Assembly (NCBI GenBank): GCA_025769875.1
Contig: JAGFNK010001002.1
Span: forward strand, 1 to 16,662
Reading direction: 5' to 3'
Source of the DNA: Russula earlei
Taxonomy: Eukaryota > Basidiomycota > Agaricomycetes > Russulales > Russulaceae
DNA: 16,662 nucleotides
Shown: positions 8,190-15,700 of the stretch, one piece after another
Layout: every line of letters begins with the position of its first letter
Position numbering within the stretch: position 1 is the first letter of the stretch
Position numbers and translations under genes: made by a program
Notes under the pieces: model-generated
What the model was told of the DNA's origin: nothing
The model's database searches: none
What the model saw: only the letters and a program-made list of their open reading frames with translations

Positions 8190-8196
8190 GGGGGGA
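8190..8196 (+). other. Copia-1 polypurine tract
   Basis: GGGGGGA ends one base before the 3' LTR starts at 8197. That is the standard place for the plus-strand primer of an LTR retrotransposon. Confidence 0.85.
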
Positions 8197-8685
8197 TGTT
8201 GAGATTACCACTGCTTTTGGGCAGTCTGATGTAATCACAGCCCAGTCGCAGTTAACGCGTCGGCTCCCACGGACTGGGCGCTCCCGGCTCACGTGCATCG
8301 CTCATGCATCGGATCAGCCCGGACTGGCTCAGCTCAGATGCTGCAGCCTGCGTATGTTACAATGATAAGTTAATTGATGACAATCAGTAGCTACTAACGA
8401 CTGATCCTTTATGATACAAGTTGGTAGTTATGATTACATTGCTTAGAGACGCTTTTGCGTATTTAAGAGGCACTCAATTAGCTAGATTGCTTCAGTTTTG
8501 TCTTACACAAACTGAAGTGAGTACTTACTGTTTCCTATCTTATCTATCGCATCTAATCACGCGTTGTAGATATCTTTGATAGGTATTACTGATTTATAGT
8601 TTTGTCTTACACAAACTGAAATATCTTTGATAGATCTTAAGGATCTTATCGCTCTTATCATAACCTGCGCCCATCTGCTTCAACA
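8197..8685 (+). repeat. Copia-1 3' LTR (489 bp)
   Basis: It matches 4012-4502 apart from six differences (an inserted G near 8249, three missing C, and two substitutions). It keeps TATTTAAG (8460-8467), the hairpin, the intron-like segment 8517-8569 and the spliced-form copy 8598-8633 without change in those parts. Confidence 0.95.
8494..8633 (+). other. Leader unit with intron and spliced-form copy, copia-1 3' LTR
   Basis: This is the same arrangement as 4311-4450, offset by 4183 bp: A 8494-8516, intron-like 8517-8569, B 8570-8582, spliced-form copy 8598-8633. It is identical to the 5' LTR in this segment. Confidence 0.85.
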
Positions 8686-8726
8686 CCGCTAAGTGCCGCA
8701 CGAACGCACAATCTGGACAGTACATG

Positions 8727-8734
8727 TAAATAAT
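8727..8734 (+). promoter_or_regulatory. TATA-like box of the copia-2 LTR
   Basis: TAAATAAT lies 35 nt upstream of the start of the duplicated leader unit (8762). It is a weaker match than in the other two LTRs. Confidence 0.4.
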
Positions 8735-8761
8735 TCAAATTTAGTTATCGTTCGTTTTCCC

Positions 8762-8910
8762 TCAGTCTTTTACACACAAGACTGAGGTCAGTACTACACC
8801 TTCCTTTACATTCCTTTATAGCTAATACTGTACATAGCCCTTATTCCATAGGTTAGCATACTAACCTGAAGTCAGTCTTTTACACACAAGACTGAGCCCT
8901 TATTCTATAG
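8762..8910 (+). other. Leader unit with intron and spliced-form copy, copia-2 LTR
   Basis: A (8762-8786) is followed by an intron-like segment 8787-8837 (GTCAGT ... GCTAATACTG ... CATAG) and B (8838-8851, CCCTTATTCCATAG). The second copy at 8872-8910 is A joined directly to B, with one mismatch in 39 nt. Between the copies lies GTTAGC...TACTAACC, itself a small hairpin (8851-8866). Confidence 0.85.
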
Positions 8911-8918
8911 CTCCAACA

Positions 8919-8932
8919 GATTATGAGACCTG
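8919..8932 (+). other. Copia-2 primer binding site
   Basis: GATTATGAGACCTG follows the LTR end directly and matches 12 of 14 bases of the complement of the initiator tRNA-Met anticodon arm. It confirms 8686-8918 as a 5' LTR rather than a solo LTR. Confidence 0.65.
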
Positions 8933-8987
8933 GTCATCCCTGACATCACGAACTCCCACCAGCTTCCAAATTGCGTAACAAAATGCC

Positions 8988-9128
8988 ATGAGCACCCCCA
9001 CAGCAACCGCAAACATCATGCCCTTGAGAGGCAGCCATGCTCCCACCAGTAGGAGCCGTGGGAAAAACTTACATGGGCGGCCAACATGGTTACAATGGAC
9101 CACTCTTCGAAGGTGGCACAGTCGCATA
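8988..9128 (+). pseudogene. Copia-2 gag, N-terminal part before the hAT insertion
   Basis: A candidate start at 8988 (MSTPTATANIMPLRGS) is out of frame by one with the continuing gag frame, which is open from ATG 9037. That frame reads NGPLFEGG and then TVAY across the excised hAT, joining to MQWKANIEALF from 12454. The hAT target duplication GTCGCATA covers 9121-9128. The frame agreement across the 3.3-kb insert shows the two halves were one gene. Confidence 0.75.
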
Positions 9129-9217
9129 TAAGGTGTGACTCAGGTACAGGTGACACCAGTGACAATTTGGTCATGGGTAGGCGTGGGTATGGGTACGGTT
9201 TTAAATTTGTCACACCT
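9129..9217 (+). repeat. hAT 5' end with internal inverted copy of the terminal repeat
   Basis: AGGTGTGAC at 9131-9139 is repeated in inverse as GTCACACCT at 9209-9217, with GGTGACACC in between (about 9149-9157). Subterminal copies of the end sequence often bind hAT transposase; here that role is inferred only. Confidence 0.6.
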
Positions 9218-9239
9218 GCACAACACCGCACCCTTATCG

Positions 9240-12225
9240 GCCGGGTTTATGGGTATTGAAAGCACTATTCAAGAGTCTCCTGCCACAGGGCGACAGCTTG
9301 CACAGGCTCGGGACCAGCCCAAACGGAAGCGATTGTTGATCACAATTGTGAGAAAACTGGTGAGCGCGACTCGGACTCAGCGGCCACCTCCCTTTACGTG
9401 AAGATGGCACTTAGTGCCATGTTTGCAAAGTCGTATGACATGGGTCAGAAGGGTTGGTTCATCGAGATCTGGCTGGATCATATAAAGGTGAGCAAATTAT
9501 CTTCAACATCTCACTTGTTGCTCATGCCTCGCAATTTGGGGTCAAAGTCCTCAGCAAAGTCATCGCGCTCTTCACGGCAGACTTCAGTGTCGACCTCTTC
9601 CTTTGCCAGCGCAGTCAAGTCGAGCACCAAGGCACTCCAGCGTGGAGTCAAACAGTAGCATCGCAAATGGCTCAAAGGCAATCACCCAGCCTCTCAAGCT
9701 GCGCAAAGCATATGGCATCCAATGCCACCTCCACACCCATTGAAAGCGAACAAGAAGCAGAGCAAGCACTGACGATGGATGATCATATGAGTATCAGCAG
9801 CAACGGCGCAACCAGCGATGCTATCGAGATTGAATCAGATAACGAGGAGCTTGAAAAAGACCTACGTATGTCATTTCATTATCATTTTTTACCTCTTTGC
9901 TTACTTGGACACTAGAAGATGCAAAGAAGTCATGGTGGTCCCCCATCTACACATTTTTCAAGCCCAACATCTCTATTCAAATTCACAAAAACCGCATCTC
10001 CCACTTCTTCACCTGTTTGTCAAAACATTGCAAGACAGGCTCAAAAGGCGTTCAGCGCTATCAAGATAAGGGCTGACAAATCTTCAACTGCGAATCTCAA
10101 GCACCACGCCATCCGATGCTTTGGCGAGGACGTGGTGAATGCAGCTATGAAGGGCGAGGCTGCTAGTGAAGGCCGCACTGGCAACATATTTGCAGCATTT
10201 GCCCGCCAAGGACAGCGGCCTGTCACGTACTCGCATCGAGCACACACGAACACAGAATTTCAGTAAGTAGTACTTATTATCAGCTAAATGCTCTATTCTA
10301 AACACATTGAACAGTGTGCACATTGCAAAATGGGTGGCAGAATGCAACTGTCCTCCGCAAATTGTCTCTGATCCCGAGCTCATCGATATTTTCAAGACCA
10401 GGGCACCCCAACCATAAAGTTCCATGTCCAAACACAGTTCGACTGTGATGTCAAGGCCACATACATCAAGTGCCGTGAATGGATAAGCAAACTACTGTGA
10501 GAACACCCAGGTTGCATTCACTTTGCGACCAATTGTTGGACTTCAACCAACCACCACGAGTTCGTTGCCTGGACTGTACACCTTGAGCATCAAGGTGCCA
10601 TGCTAGCTTTCTTACTCGATATCATTGAGGTTCCAGAATCTCATACAGGTACAGCTTTGGAAAAGGCCTTTCAGAAGATGCTTGAAACGTTTGGACTCCA
10701 AGATCATATTCTGGCCATAAACGCTGACAATGGATCTGCGAACAACATGCAGACCAAAGCTCTCGCAACAATGGAGAACTCTTTTGATGGACAAAACCAC
10801 GTCCGCTGTTTCAATCACACTCTGCATCTCTTGGCCAAACCCTCCTCAGCCCATTCAATGCTGCATTAGCTGGTGTATCCGATAACAATGATGACAGTTG
10901 GTGAAGATGGTGCACTCGATGAAGAAGACAAGGACAAGGACGAAGATGAGGATGAGGACGAGGACGAAGATGAAGACAGATCGGATGTACCGGATGAGGA
11001 TAATGATGATGATGGTATTGATGAACTTGAGAACCTAGACGAGGAGAAGAAGGAAGAGATCATGGAAACTACAGTTACTGTTCGTCAAATCGTGACGAAG
11101 GTATGTACTATCTTAGTTGTTCCCCAGGACTCGGAGTAACCACTGATCTTGATTCAATAGCTTCGTCAGTCTGTCATTTGCTATCATTCACTCAACAACT
11201 ATCACTCTCCCAAAGTGGCACAAGTGTTGCAAGGAGCTCAGACTCAAGCCACGCCTCATGCCAGCATGACATTGTGACACGCTGGAATTCGACGTACTAC
11301 ATGCTTCGTTTTGCAACGAAATATCATGAGGTTATTGATGCAATGACGGCCAACAAGGTCCTCAAGCTTCGGAAGTATGAGCTTGATGATGAAGAGTGGG
11401 TTATCATTGAAGATCTTGTCTTGGTACTACGGGTAAGTCATATTTTTACTTAATTGAATTAATTCCTAATATCTCCCCAAAGCAATTCAAGAACGCGACT
11501 ATCTTCTTTTCACAAGACTCCGCAGGAGTCGCTGCCGTCATTCCCACAATGGATCAGCTTACCAGCCATCTCAACCCAAAGACAGGGAAAGAGTTCCCAG
11601 CTGCTCTTGTTGAAGCCATGAAGCTTTCACGCAAGAAAATGAACCAGTTACTACTCCCTCACTGATGACTCTATTGCATACCGCATCACTATGGTTCTAC
11701 ACCCTGGCATGAAACTTGAATATTTTTGCAACCAGAATTGGGAAGGTGAATGGATTGAGGTGGCGGAGAACCTTGTTTATGATGAATATGCGAAGTATGA
11801 GAAGCCTACCACTGATGACCTGGACCAAGACTCAGCCCAAATGAAAGAAGCAAACAACGAAGGATACGCATCATTCGGTAATCTCTCTGTCACTACCCAA
11901 CTCTGCCGGAACGAGGTCCAGGCCTACTTGAGCCTCCCTGTCGAAAATGTCAAAGATCCTGCTGAAGTGGTGGTACAACAACCGTTTCATATATCCAAGC
12001 CTTCATCGTATGGCTTTGGATTATCTCAGTATCCCTGCCACCTCGACAGCTGTTGAACGGGTTTTTTCACAAGGCCGTCACCTTCTCCCATTCACGCACA
12101 ATAATCTCTCATTGGGTTCAATTCAAGCTTTTCTCTGCTTTGGTTCCTGGGCCCATTGCAGTCTCCTTGTGTTTGATGATGTGTTGGCTGCAGTGTCATC
12201 AAAAAAGAACATTTTGCTTGATTAG
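9240..12225 (+). pseudogene. hAT transposase, interrupted by introns and frameshifts
   Basis: The enzyme cuts and joins the transposon ends. The N-terminus is uncertain (about 9240-9860, basic and Ser-rich). A BED-finger region follows an intron (9866-9915), with WWSPIYTFFKP and later ANLKHHA at about 9930-10110. The RNase H-like core holds TNCWTSTNHHEFVAWTVHLE (10528-10587) and INADNGSAN around 10717-10743, then CFNHTLHLLAK. An acidic Asp/Glu stretch spans about 10915-11060. VTRWNSTYYML (about 11274-11306) and the C-terminal dimerisation motif LSIPATSTAVERVFSQGR (about 12025-12078) follow. Likely introns are 9866-9915, 10263-10314, 11101-11160 and 11433-11482. Frameshifts near 10070, 10400, 11660 and 11960, an in-frame stop at about 10498 and loss of the first catalytic Asp mark it as dead. 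Confidence 0.9.
10915..11060 (+). other. Acidic Asp/Glu repeat within the hAT transposase
   Basis: Runs of GAC, GAG, GAT and GAA codons give a long Asp/Glu tract. Acidic spacers between the core halves occur in fungal hAT transposases. The reverse strand shows a poly-serine frame here that is only a mirror of this tract. Confidence 0.75.
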
Positions 12226-12435
12226 TTATACTACATACTTCTTTTATTTTACTAGCTAGTGATACATACGTGAAACCCACGGTTTTTTCTTACATACCAC
12301 AGTTATTATAGAACCCATACCAGTAACGGTGAACCCGAAGCAATGTATGGTGAAACTGTACCCTTTATCTGTAAGGGTACAGTGTTCATGGGTATGGGTA
12401 GGGGTTCAGGAAAATTTACCCGGGGGTTACCCGTT
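12226..12435 (+). other. hAT 3' subterminal non-coding region
   Basis: The AT-rich tail after the transposase stop contains GAACCCATACC, GTAAGGGTAC and CATGGGTATGGGTAGG words that echo the 5' subterminal region. No gene is present. Confidence 0.55.
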
Positions 12436-12445
12436 TCACACCTTA

Positions 12446-13260
12446 GTCGCGTACATGCAATGGAAAGCTAATATAGAGGCACTGTTCAAAACAAACAGCC
12501 TGATAGAAATCATAAATGGGACATACTCAAAACCGGACCCCAGCACTGACCCATGCGGCTTTGCCAACTGGGAGCAGAAAGATCGTGACACTCACACCCA
12601 AATCTTACTCACATTAAAAGGGCACACTCTTGACACTGCCCTAGGCATTGCTGGAGCCAAAGATACTTGGGACACATTCAAAAAACAATTTTCACAGAAG
12701 GGCAAGCAACACGTTGCACATTTATTAACGGACCTATACCGGGTCACTTTCTCCAAAACCAAACCCATGGCTCCTCAGATAATATGACTGCTATTCGCCA
12801 CCCAAACCCTCAAGAAATTCGGTTACCCAATAGATGAGAAAGTCCTCAACTGGATGCTAATTCTCGCACTACTGGAAAAGATGGCCAAACTCAAGGCCAC
12901 TCTTCACTTGATGCCGCCCAGCCATCTAACAGCCGAGCACATCATGGACCGCATCCTCCACAAGGAGCGTCGGATCCGATTGACCAATGACATGGCCACA
13001 CCTCACCATGCAAAGGTGGCCCAAATGGGAAAGGACCAGGAGGCACAGAACGAGAAACGCACACCGAAGTGCACTCACTGCAGACACAGGGGGCACAATA
13101 CACACAAATGCTGGAAACTTCACGGAAAACCGGAGGACAAAGCAGCAGCAGCTAGGACTGGCACGATCACGCACAACACAGCGACACCCATGCCCGCTAT
13201 GACTGGCACTGGGTGTGCACAACACAGCGACACCCACCACCACTGGGACCGGCAGAAGTG
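12446..13260 (+). pseudogene. Copia-2 gag, main part with intact zinc knuckle
   Basis: This continues the gag frame of 9037-9128 after the hAT. It reads MQWKANIEALFKTNSLIE and later WDTFKKQFSQKGK, the usual copia gag core that assembles the particle. One in-frame TGA at 12785-12787 breaks it, and the same frame continues past it. The zinc knuckle at 13070-13111 is intact (C-X2-C-X4-H-X4-C, CTHCRHRGHNTHKC) and would bind RNA. A 46-bp imperfect tandem duplication (CACAACACAGCGACACCCA at 13172 and 13218) shifts the frame just before protease. Confidence 0.85.
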
Positions 13261-13907
13261 CACACATTGTAGTGACGCCCGCAGCTCAGCTACCAGCCAG
13301 CACTGCCATCGCATACGTCCCCACATCCGATAACAGCATCTCATTACATCTGGCAGTTGAAGATGAGCCAATCTGCATGGCCACAACTCAGGAGCAGCTA
13401 CAAGCCGCTGATCTCAGAGACGGCTGGCTCATTGACTCCGGAGCCTCACGCATCATGACATCCCATCACAATTGGTTCACTCAGTTCACCCCGCTCACAT
13501 CGCCCATTCAAGTCGCCTTAGGCAACAATAGCACAATACTCACCACCGGGGCTGGACAAGTGCAAGTCCAAATGCATGCACGTGGCGTGTGGAGTACTGT
13601 GATACTCCGCGACGTCCTGTACATCCTGGACCTCAAAGGGAACCTCTTATCGGTCTCCCACTTTGCTCAACATGGGGCGGACGTGCGCTTCCAGGGGCAG
13701 ACATGCAGGATATACAACAAAACCCAACTTGTATGTGAGGGACAATTACATGGAAGCTTATACATTATGGCCATCGAAATGCCAACACTTGAGTCGGCAC
13801 ACATAGCGATGCCAGACCCGTCTCTCGTGGAACACGGCCACAAAACCGAAGCCACGCTTACCTGCATGTGCGATGATCTTCCAGGCCTCCCCAGATACAT
13901 TCTTTGA
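13215..13907 (+). pseudogene. Copia-2 protease and GAG-pre-integrase region
   Basis: The aspartic protease matures the polyprotein. WLIDSGASRIMTSHHNWF carries the active-site D-S-G at 13434-13442 and the typical GAS plus H-H positions. Downstream, VLYILDLKGNLLSVSHF and later CEGQLHGSLYIM (about 13615-13770) match the GAG-pre-integrase block. The frame stays open for 230 codons, but it is cut off from gag by the frameshift near 13215 and ends where the integrase zinc finger should start. Confidence 0.85.
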
Positions 13908-15440
13908 ACAGGTTGCGACCCGGACAGACAATAAGCCGCAGAAGAAACATGCCAGCGGGCTGAAGCACAAGTTGAAAGCGCCCCAGCACCCTGAGCCATC
14001 CGCTGTGTGCATCAAACTTGAAATGGGCCAACGCCCAAAGACCCTCCGATTACATGAAGGGGGCGAACCCACCAACGTCACAGAATGCACGACCCGGACA
14101 CCTCTTGATAGGGTCTGGGTGACACATGCCAATGCAAACCTACCCACATGCGCCTTGGACAATCTGACATCTGAAGAGGCCAGGAGCAGGACAACTCCTG
14201 ACCCCTCTCGGTTGCAAGTCCTCACAACATGCGTGTCTGCACACGCCCCAGAGAAGAGACCCACCATGCTGACCCGAAGGTCGCTGGTTCACACGTTCTC
14301 AGGCCATGCATATCACCAGCAGGCATACAAGCCTGCACATCTCCTCACCCCCTGCACCCTTCAACCCCACGCTGTCATATCTGACGAAGGGGGCCCCACG
14401 TTGCGCATCAAGCGCGTGATCCTTGAATTCAATGACACAGTCGAAAGAGTCAAAAAAGGGGAAATGAGAGCGAAGTTGAGGGGGTGGCAAAGATGGAACT
14501 GGCAGACAATGCGGAACAGCCACCGCACGCAAAGCTGCAAGGTGTCAGAGCAGAGGACCCCCTGCCCACTCAGCCTGAAACAGGCAGACAACGTGGAGCA
14601 GGTGCCACGTGCCAAACCACAGGGCGTCATAGTGGACGTGATTCCACCTGCTCAGCCTGAAACACCACAAAGTCAGCTCACAATTCACAAGGCAGAAGAC
14701 TCGCCTGCACAATCTGCCATGGGACCACCAAAGCATATCATACACACGCTCACACCCGACCAAGGTGACGAAGTGGAGGAGCCAAATGAAGGAGAAGTGG
14801 AAAAGGCATTGCATGCCGAACCACAAGACACACAGCTGCAACGCAATAACAATGCACCTGAGGACCAAGCTTCCTCACAACCTGAAATGCGCCCAAAACG
14901 CGCCACTCGCACACCTGTCCACAACAAGTCCACCCACCTAAACAGAGAACTGATGGATGAGACCTTCTTGAAAGTGTGCCCAGGAAATAACCACCAATGC
15001 ACGCGTGACCGTGCGACCCAATACGCCCGTGGTACGAGCAACCACTGCCCAACCTTCCAGCGCGACTCTGGCATCCAGCCAATCTTGGTCGGACATGTCG
15101 ACCCCGATTGGACCAGCAAAGCCCATTCTGGACTTCATCTTCATGTTGACAGGTGGGGCCATAAACTGGAGCCAAAAGAAGCAAGCCCCAGTTGCATCCT
15201 TGAGCACCGAGGCAGAGCACACTGCAGGCACATGCACCACTGAAGAAGCCACCAGGCTGAGGCAATCACTCACTGGATTGGGCCAAAAGACCCATCTCCT
15301 CACAATCCCTCATGTTCATGTTGACAACCAGCCGACCATTGCCATTACCAGGAACCCCGAGTTCCATGACTGCACCAGAACACACCAAGGTGCGACACCA
15401 TTATCTTGCAGCAAAATGTCGACTTGCAGGGGACCAATCT
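13873..15440 (+). pseudogene. Copia-2 pol remnant lacking integrase core and RT
   Basis: A 456-codon frame (13873-15243) remains open although its domains are mostly missing. About 14299-14400 (GHAYHQQAYK ... SDEGGP) matches the integrase C-terminal block. 14420-14990 is a Pro/Gln/Glu-rich linker ending RPKRATRTPVHNK, as before copia RT. RT itself is absent: at about 15085 the text jumps to RNase H (GHVDPDWTSK), shifts frame, and continues as ILDFIFMLTGGAINWSQKKQ, STEAEH and HVDNQPTIAITRNPEFHD up to 15440, where copia-3 cuts it. The piece 13910-14290 is unrecognised. Confidence 0.75.
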
Positions 15441-15442
15441 TG

Positions 15443-15579
15443 TGTAGCGAATACTCAGTCTTATTGTAGAAGACTATATTAAGGAGTGTTCTAACCTGTA
15501 GCGAATACTAAAGGAGTAATTAGTTACATGTGCAAAGTAAATGAGTGTGTGACTGACCTCAGTCTAATTGTAGAAGACT
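15443..15579 (-). other. Leader unit with intron and spliced-form copy, copia-3 LTR
   Basis: Minus strand: A (15579-15558) is followed by an intron-like segment 15557-15508 (GTCAGT ... ACTAATTAC ... TTTAG, 50 bp) and B (15507-15497, TATTCGCTACA). The second copy, 15475-15443, is A joined directly to B with one mismatch in 33 nt. Confidence 0.85.
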
Positions 15580-15608
15580 GAGGGACGAGAAAATTCCGTA
15601 AAAACGAA

Positions 15609-15615
15609 CTATATA
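15609..15615 (-). promoter_or_regulatory. TATA box of the copia-3 LTR
   Basis: TATATAG on the minus strand starts 36 nt before the duplicated leader unit (15579), which fits a transcription start at or next to the unit. Confidence 0.65.
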
Positions 15616-15690
15616 CATTTGCGCTTGTTTGTCACGCGCCACGTGAGCACATGACTGACTCATCACGCTGTGGCTGGCCACAACTCCACA

Positions 15691-15700
15691 TGCCCCCTCA
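15691..15700 (-). other. Copia-3 polypurine tract overlapping the pol stop codon
   Basis: TGAGGGGGCA on the minus strand ends at the base before the LTR start. Its TGA (15700-15698) is the stop codon of the RT/RNase H frame, so there is no spacer between gene and tract. Confidence 0.8.

Larger units (their letters stand above)
4012..8685 (+). mobile_element. Copia-1: complete-length but defective Ty1/copia element
   Basis: Two near-identical LTRs (4012-4502 and 8197-8685), each TGTTGA...TCAACA, flank a 3.7-kb interior in the order primer site, gag, zinc knuckle, protease, integrase, RT and a G-rich tract. That order (integrase before RT) identifies Ty1/copia. The target duplication is CCACT (4007-4011) and CCGCT (8686-8690), differing at one base. 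The interior is split by many frameshifts and stops, and RNase H is absent, so any recent movement needed proteins from another copy. Confidence 0.93.
8686..8918 (+). repeat. Copia-2 5' LTR, distal part
   Basis: The first five bases (CCGCT) are the copia-1 target duplication. From 8691 the LTR continues to CCAACA at 8918, the inverse of TGTTGG at 3993. It has a TATA-like TAAATAAT (8727-8734), a hairpin (CCTCAGTCTT...AAGACTGAGG, 8760-8787), a 51-bp intron-like segment and a spliced-form second copy, then a primer site. The hairpin resembles the one in the copia-3 LTR. Confidence 0.85.
9129..12445 (+). mobile_element. hAT DNA transposon (3317 bp) inside copia-2 gag
   Basis: Perfect 10-bp terminal inverted repeats TAAGGTGTGA (9129-9138) and TCACACCTTA (12436-12445) are flanked by an 8-bp target duplication, GTCGCATA (9121-9128) and GTCGCGTA (12446-12453), with one mismatch. 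The 8-bp duplication, the YARNG-type end and a transposase with BED finger and C-terminal dimerisation motif identify the hAT superfamily. Both subterminal regions hold GGGTATGGGTA (9185-9195 and 12390-12400, direct orientation). The transposase is broken, so movement would need another copy. Confidence 0.93.
3993..15440 (+). mobile_element. Copia-2: decayed Ty1/copia element hit by three insertions
   Basis: Removing copia-1 (4012-8685) and the hAT (9129-12445), with one target copy each, leaves a continuous + strand copia element. Its parts are a 247-bp 5' LTR (TGTTGG...CCAACA), a primer site at 8919, gag with an intact zinc knuckle, protease with a DSG motif, an integrase C-terminal remnant, a linker and part of RNase H. 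The element stops abruptly at 15440, where copia-3 begins in the opposite orientation. Its 3' end should lie beyond the right window edge. The integrase core and RT are missing, gag has one in-frame stop and there are frameshifts, so it is not autonomous. The five bases before the LTR are AATCA; their partner is not visible. Confidence 0.8.
15441..15690 (-). repeat. Copia-3 3' LTR (250 bp)
   Basis: On the minus strand it runs from TGTGGAG (15690) to CTACACA (15441), imperfect inverse ends. It follows the polypurine tract directly. It has TATATAG at 15615-15609, a hairpin at 15583-15557 (CCTCAGTCT...AGACTGAGG), a 50-bp intron-like segment and a spliced-form second copy reaching almost to the LTR end. 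Confidence 0.88.

Noticed and set aside
8852..8875. A tiny intron GTTAGC...TACTAACC...CAG between the two leader copies.
   Set aside because: About 24 nt is too short to splice; the GT may be a donor for a longer intron, but the segment itself is not an intron.
8686..8918. Solo LTR of a separate element.
   Set aside because: A primer site and an in-frame gag follow directly, and its missing start TGTTGG lies at 3993 on the other side of copia-1, so it is the split 5' LTR of copia-2.
10866..11063. Poly-serine reading frame on the minus strand.
   Set aside because: It is the mirror of the Asp/Glu tract of the hAT transposase on the plus strand.
13873..15243. A new host gene of 456 codons.
   Set aside because: It contains the integrase C-terminal block, the copia linker and an RNase H start, in line with flanking copia-2 sequence.
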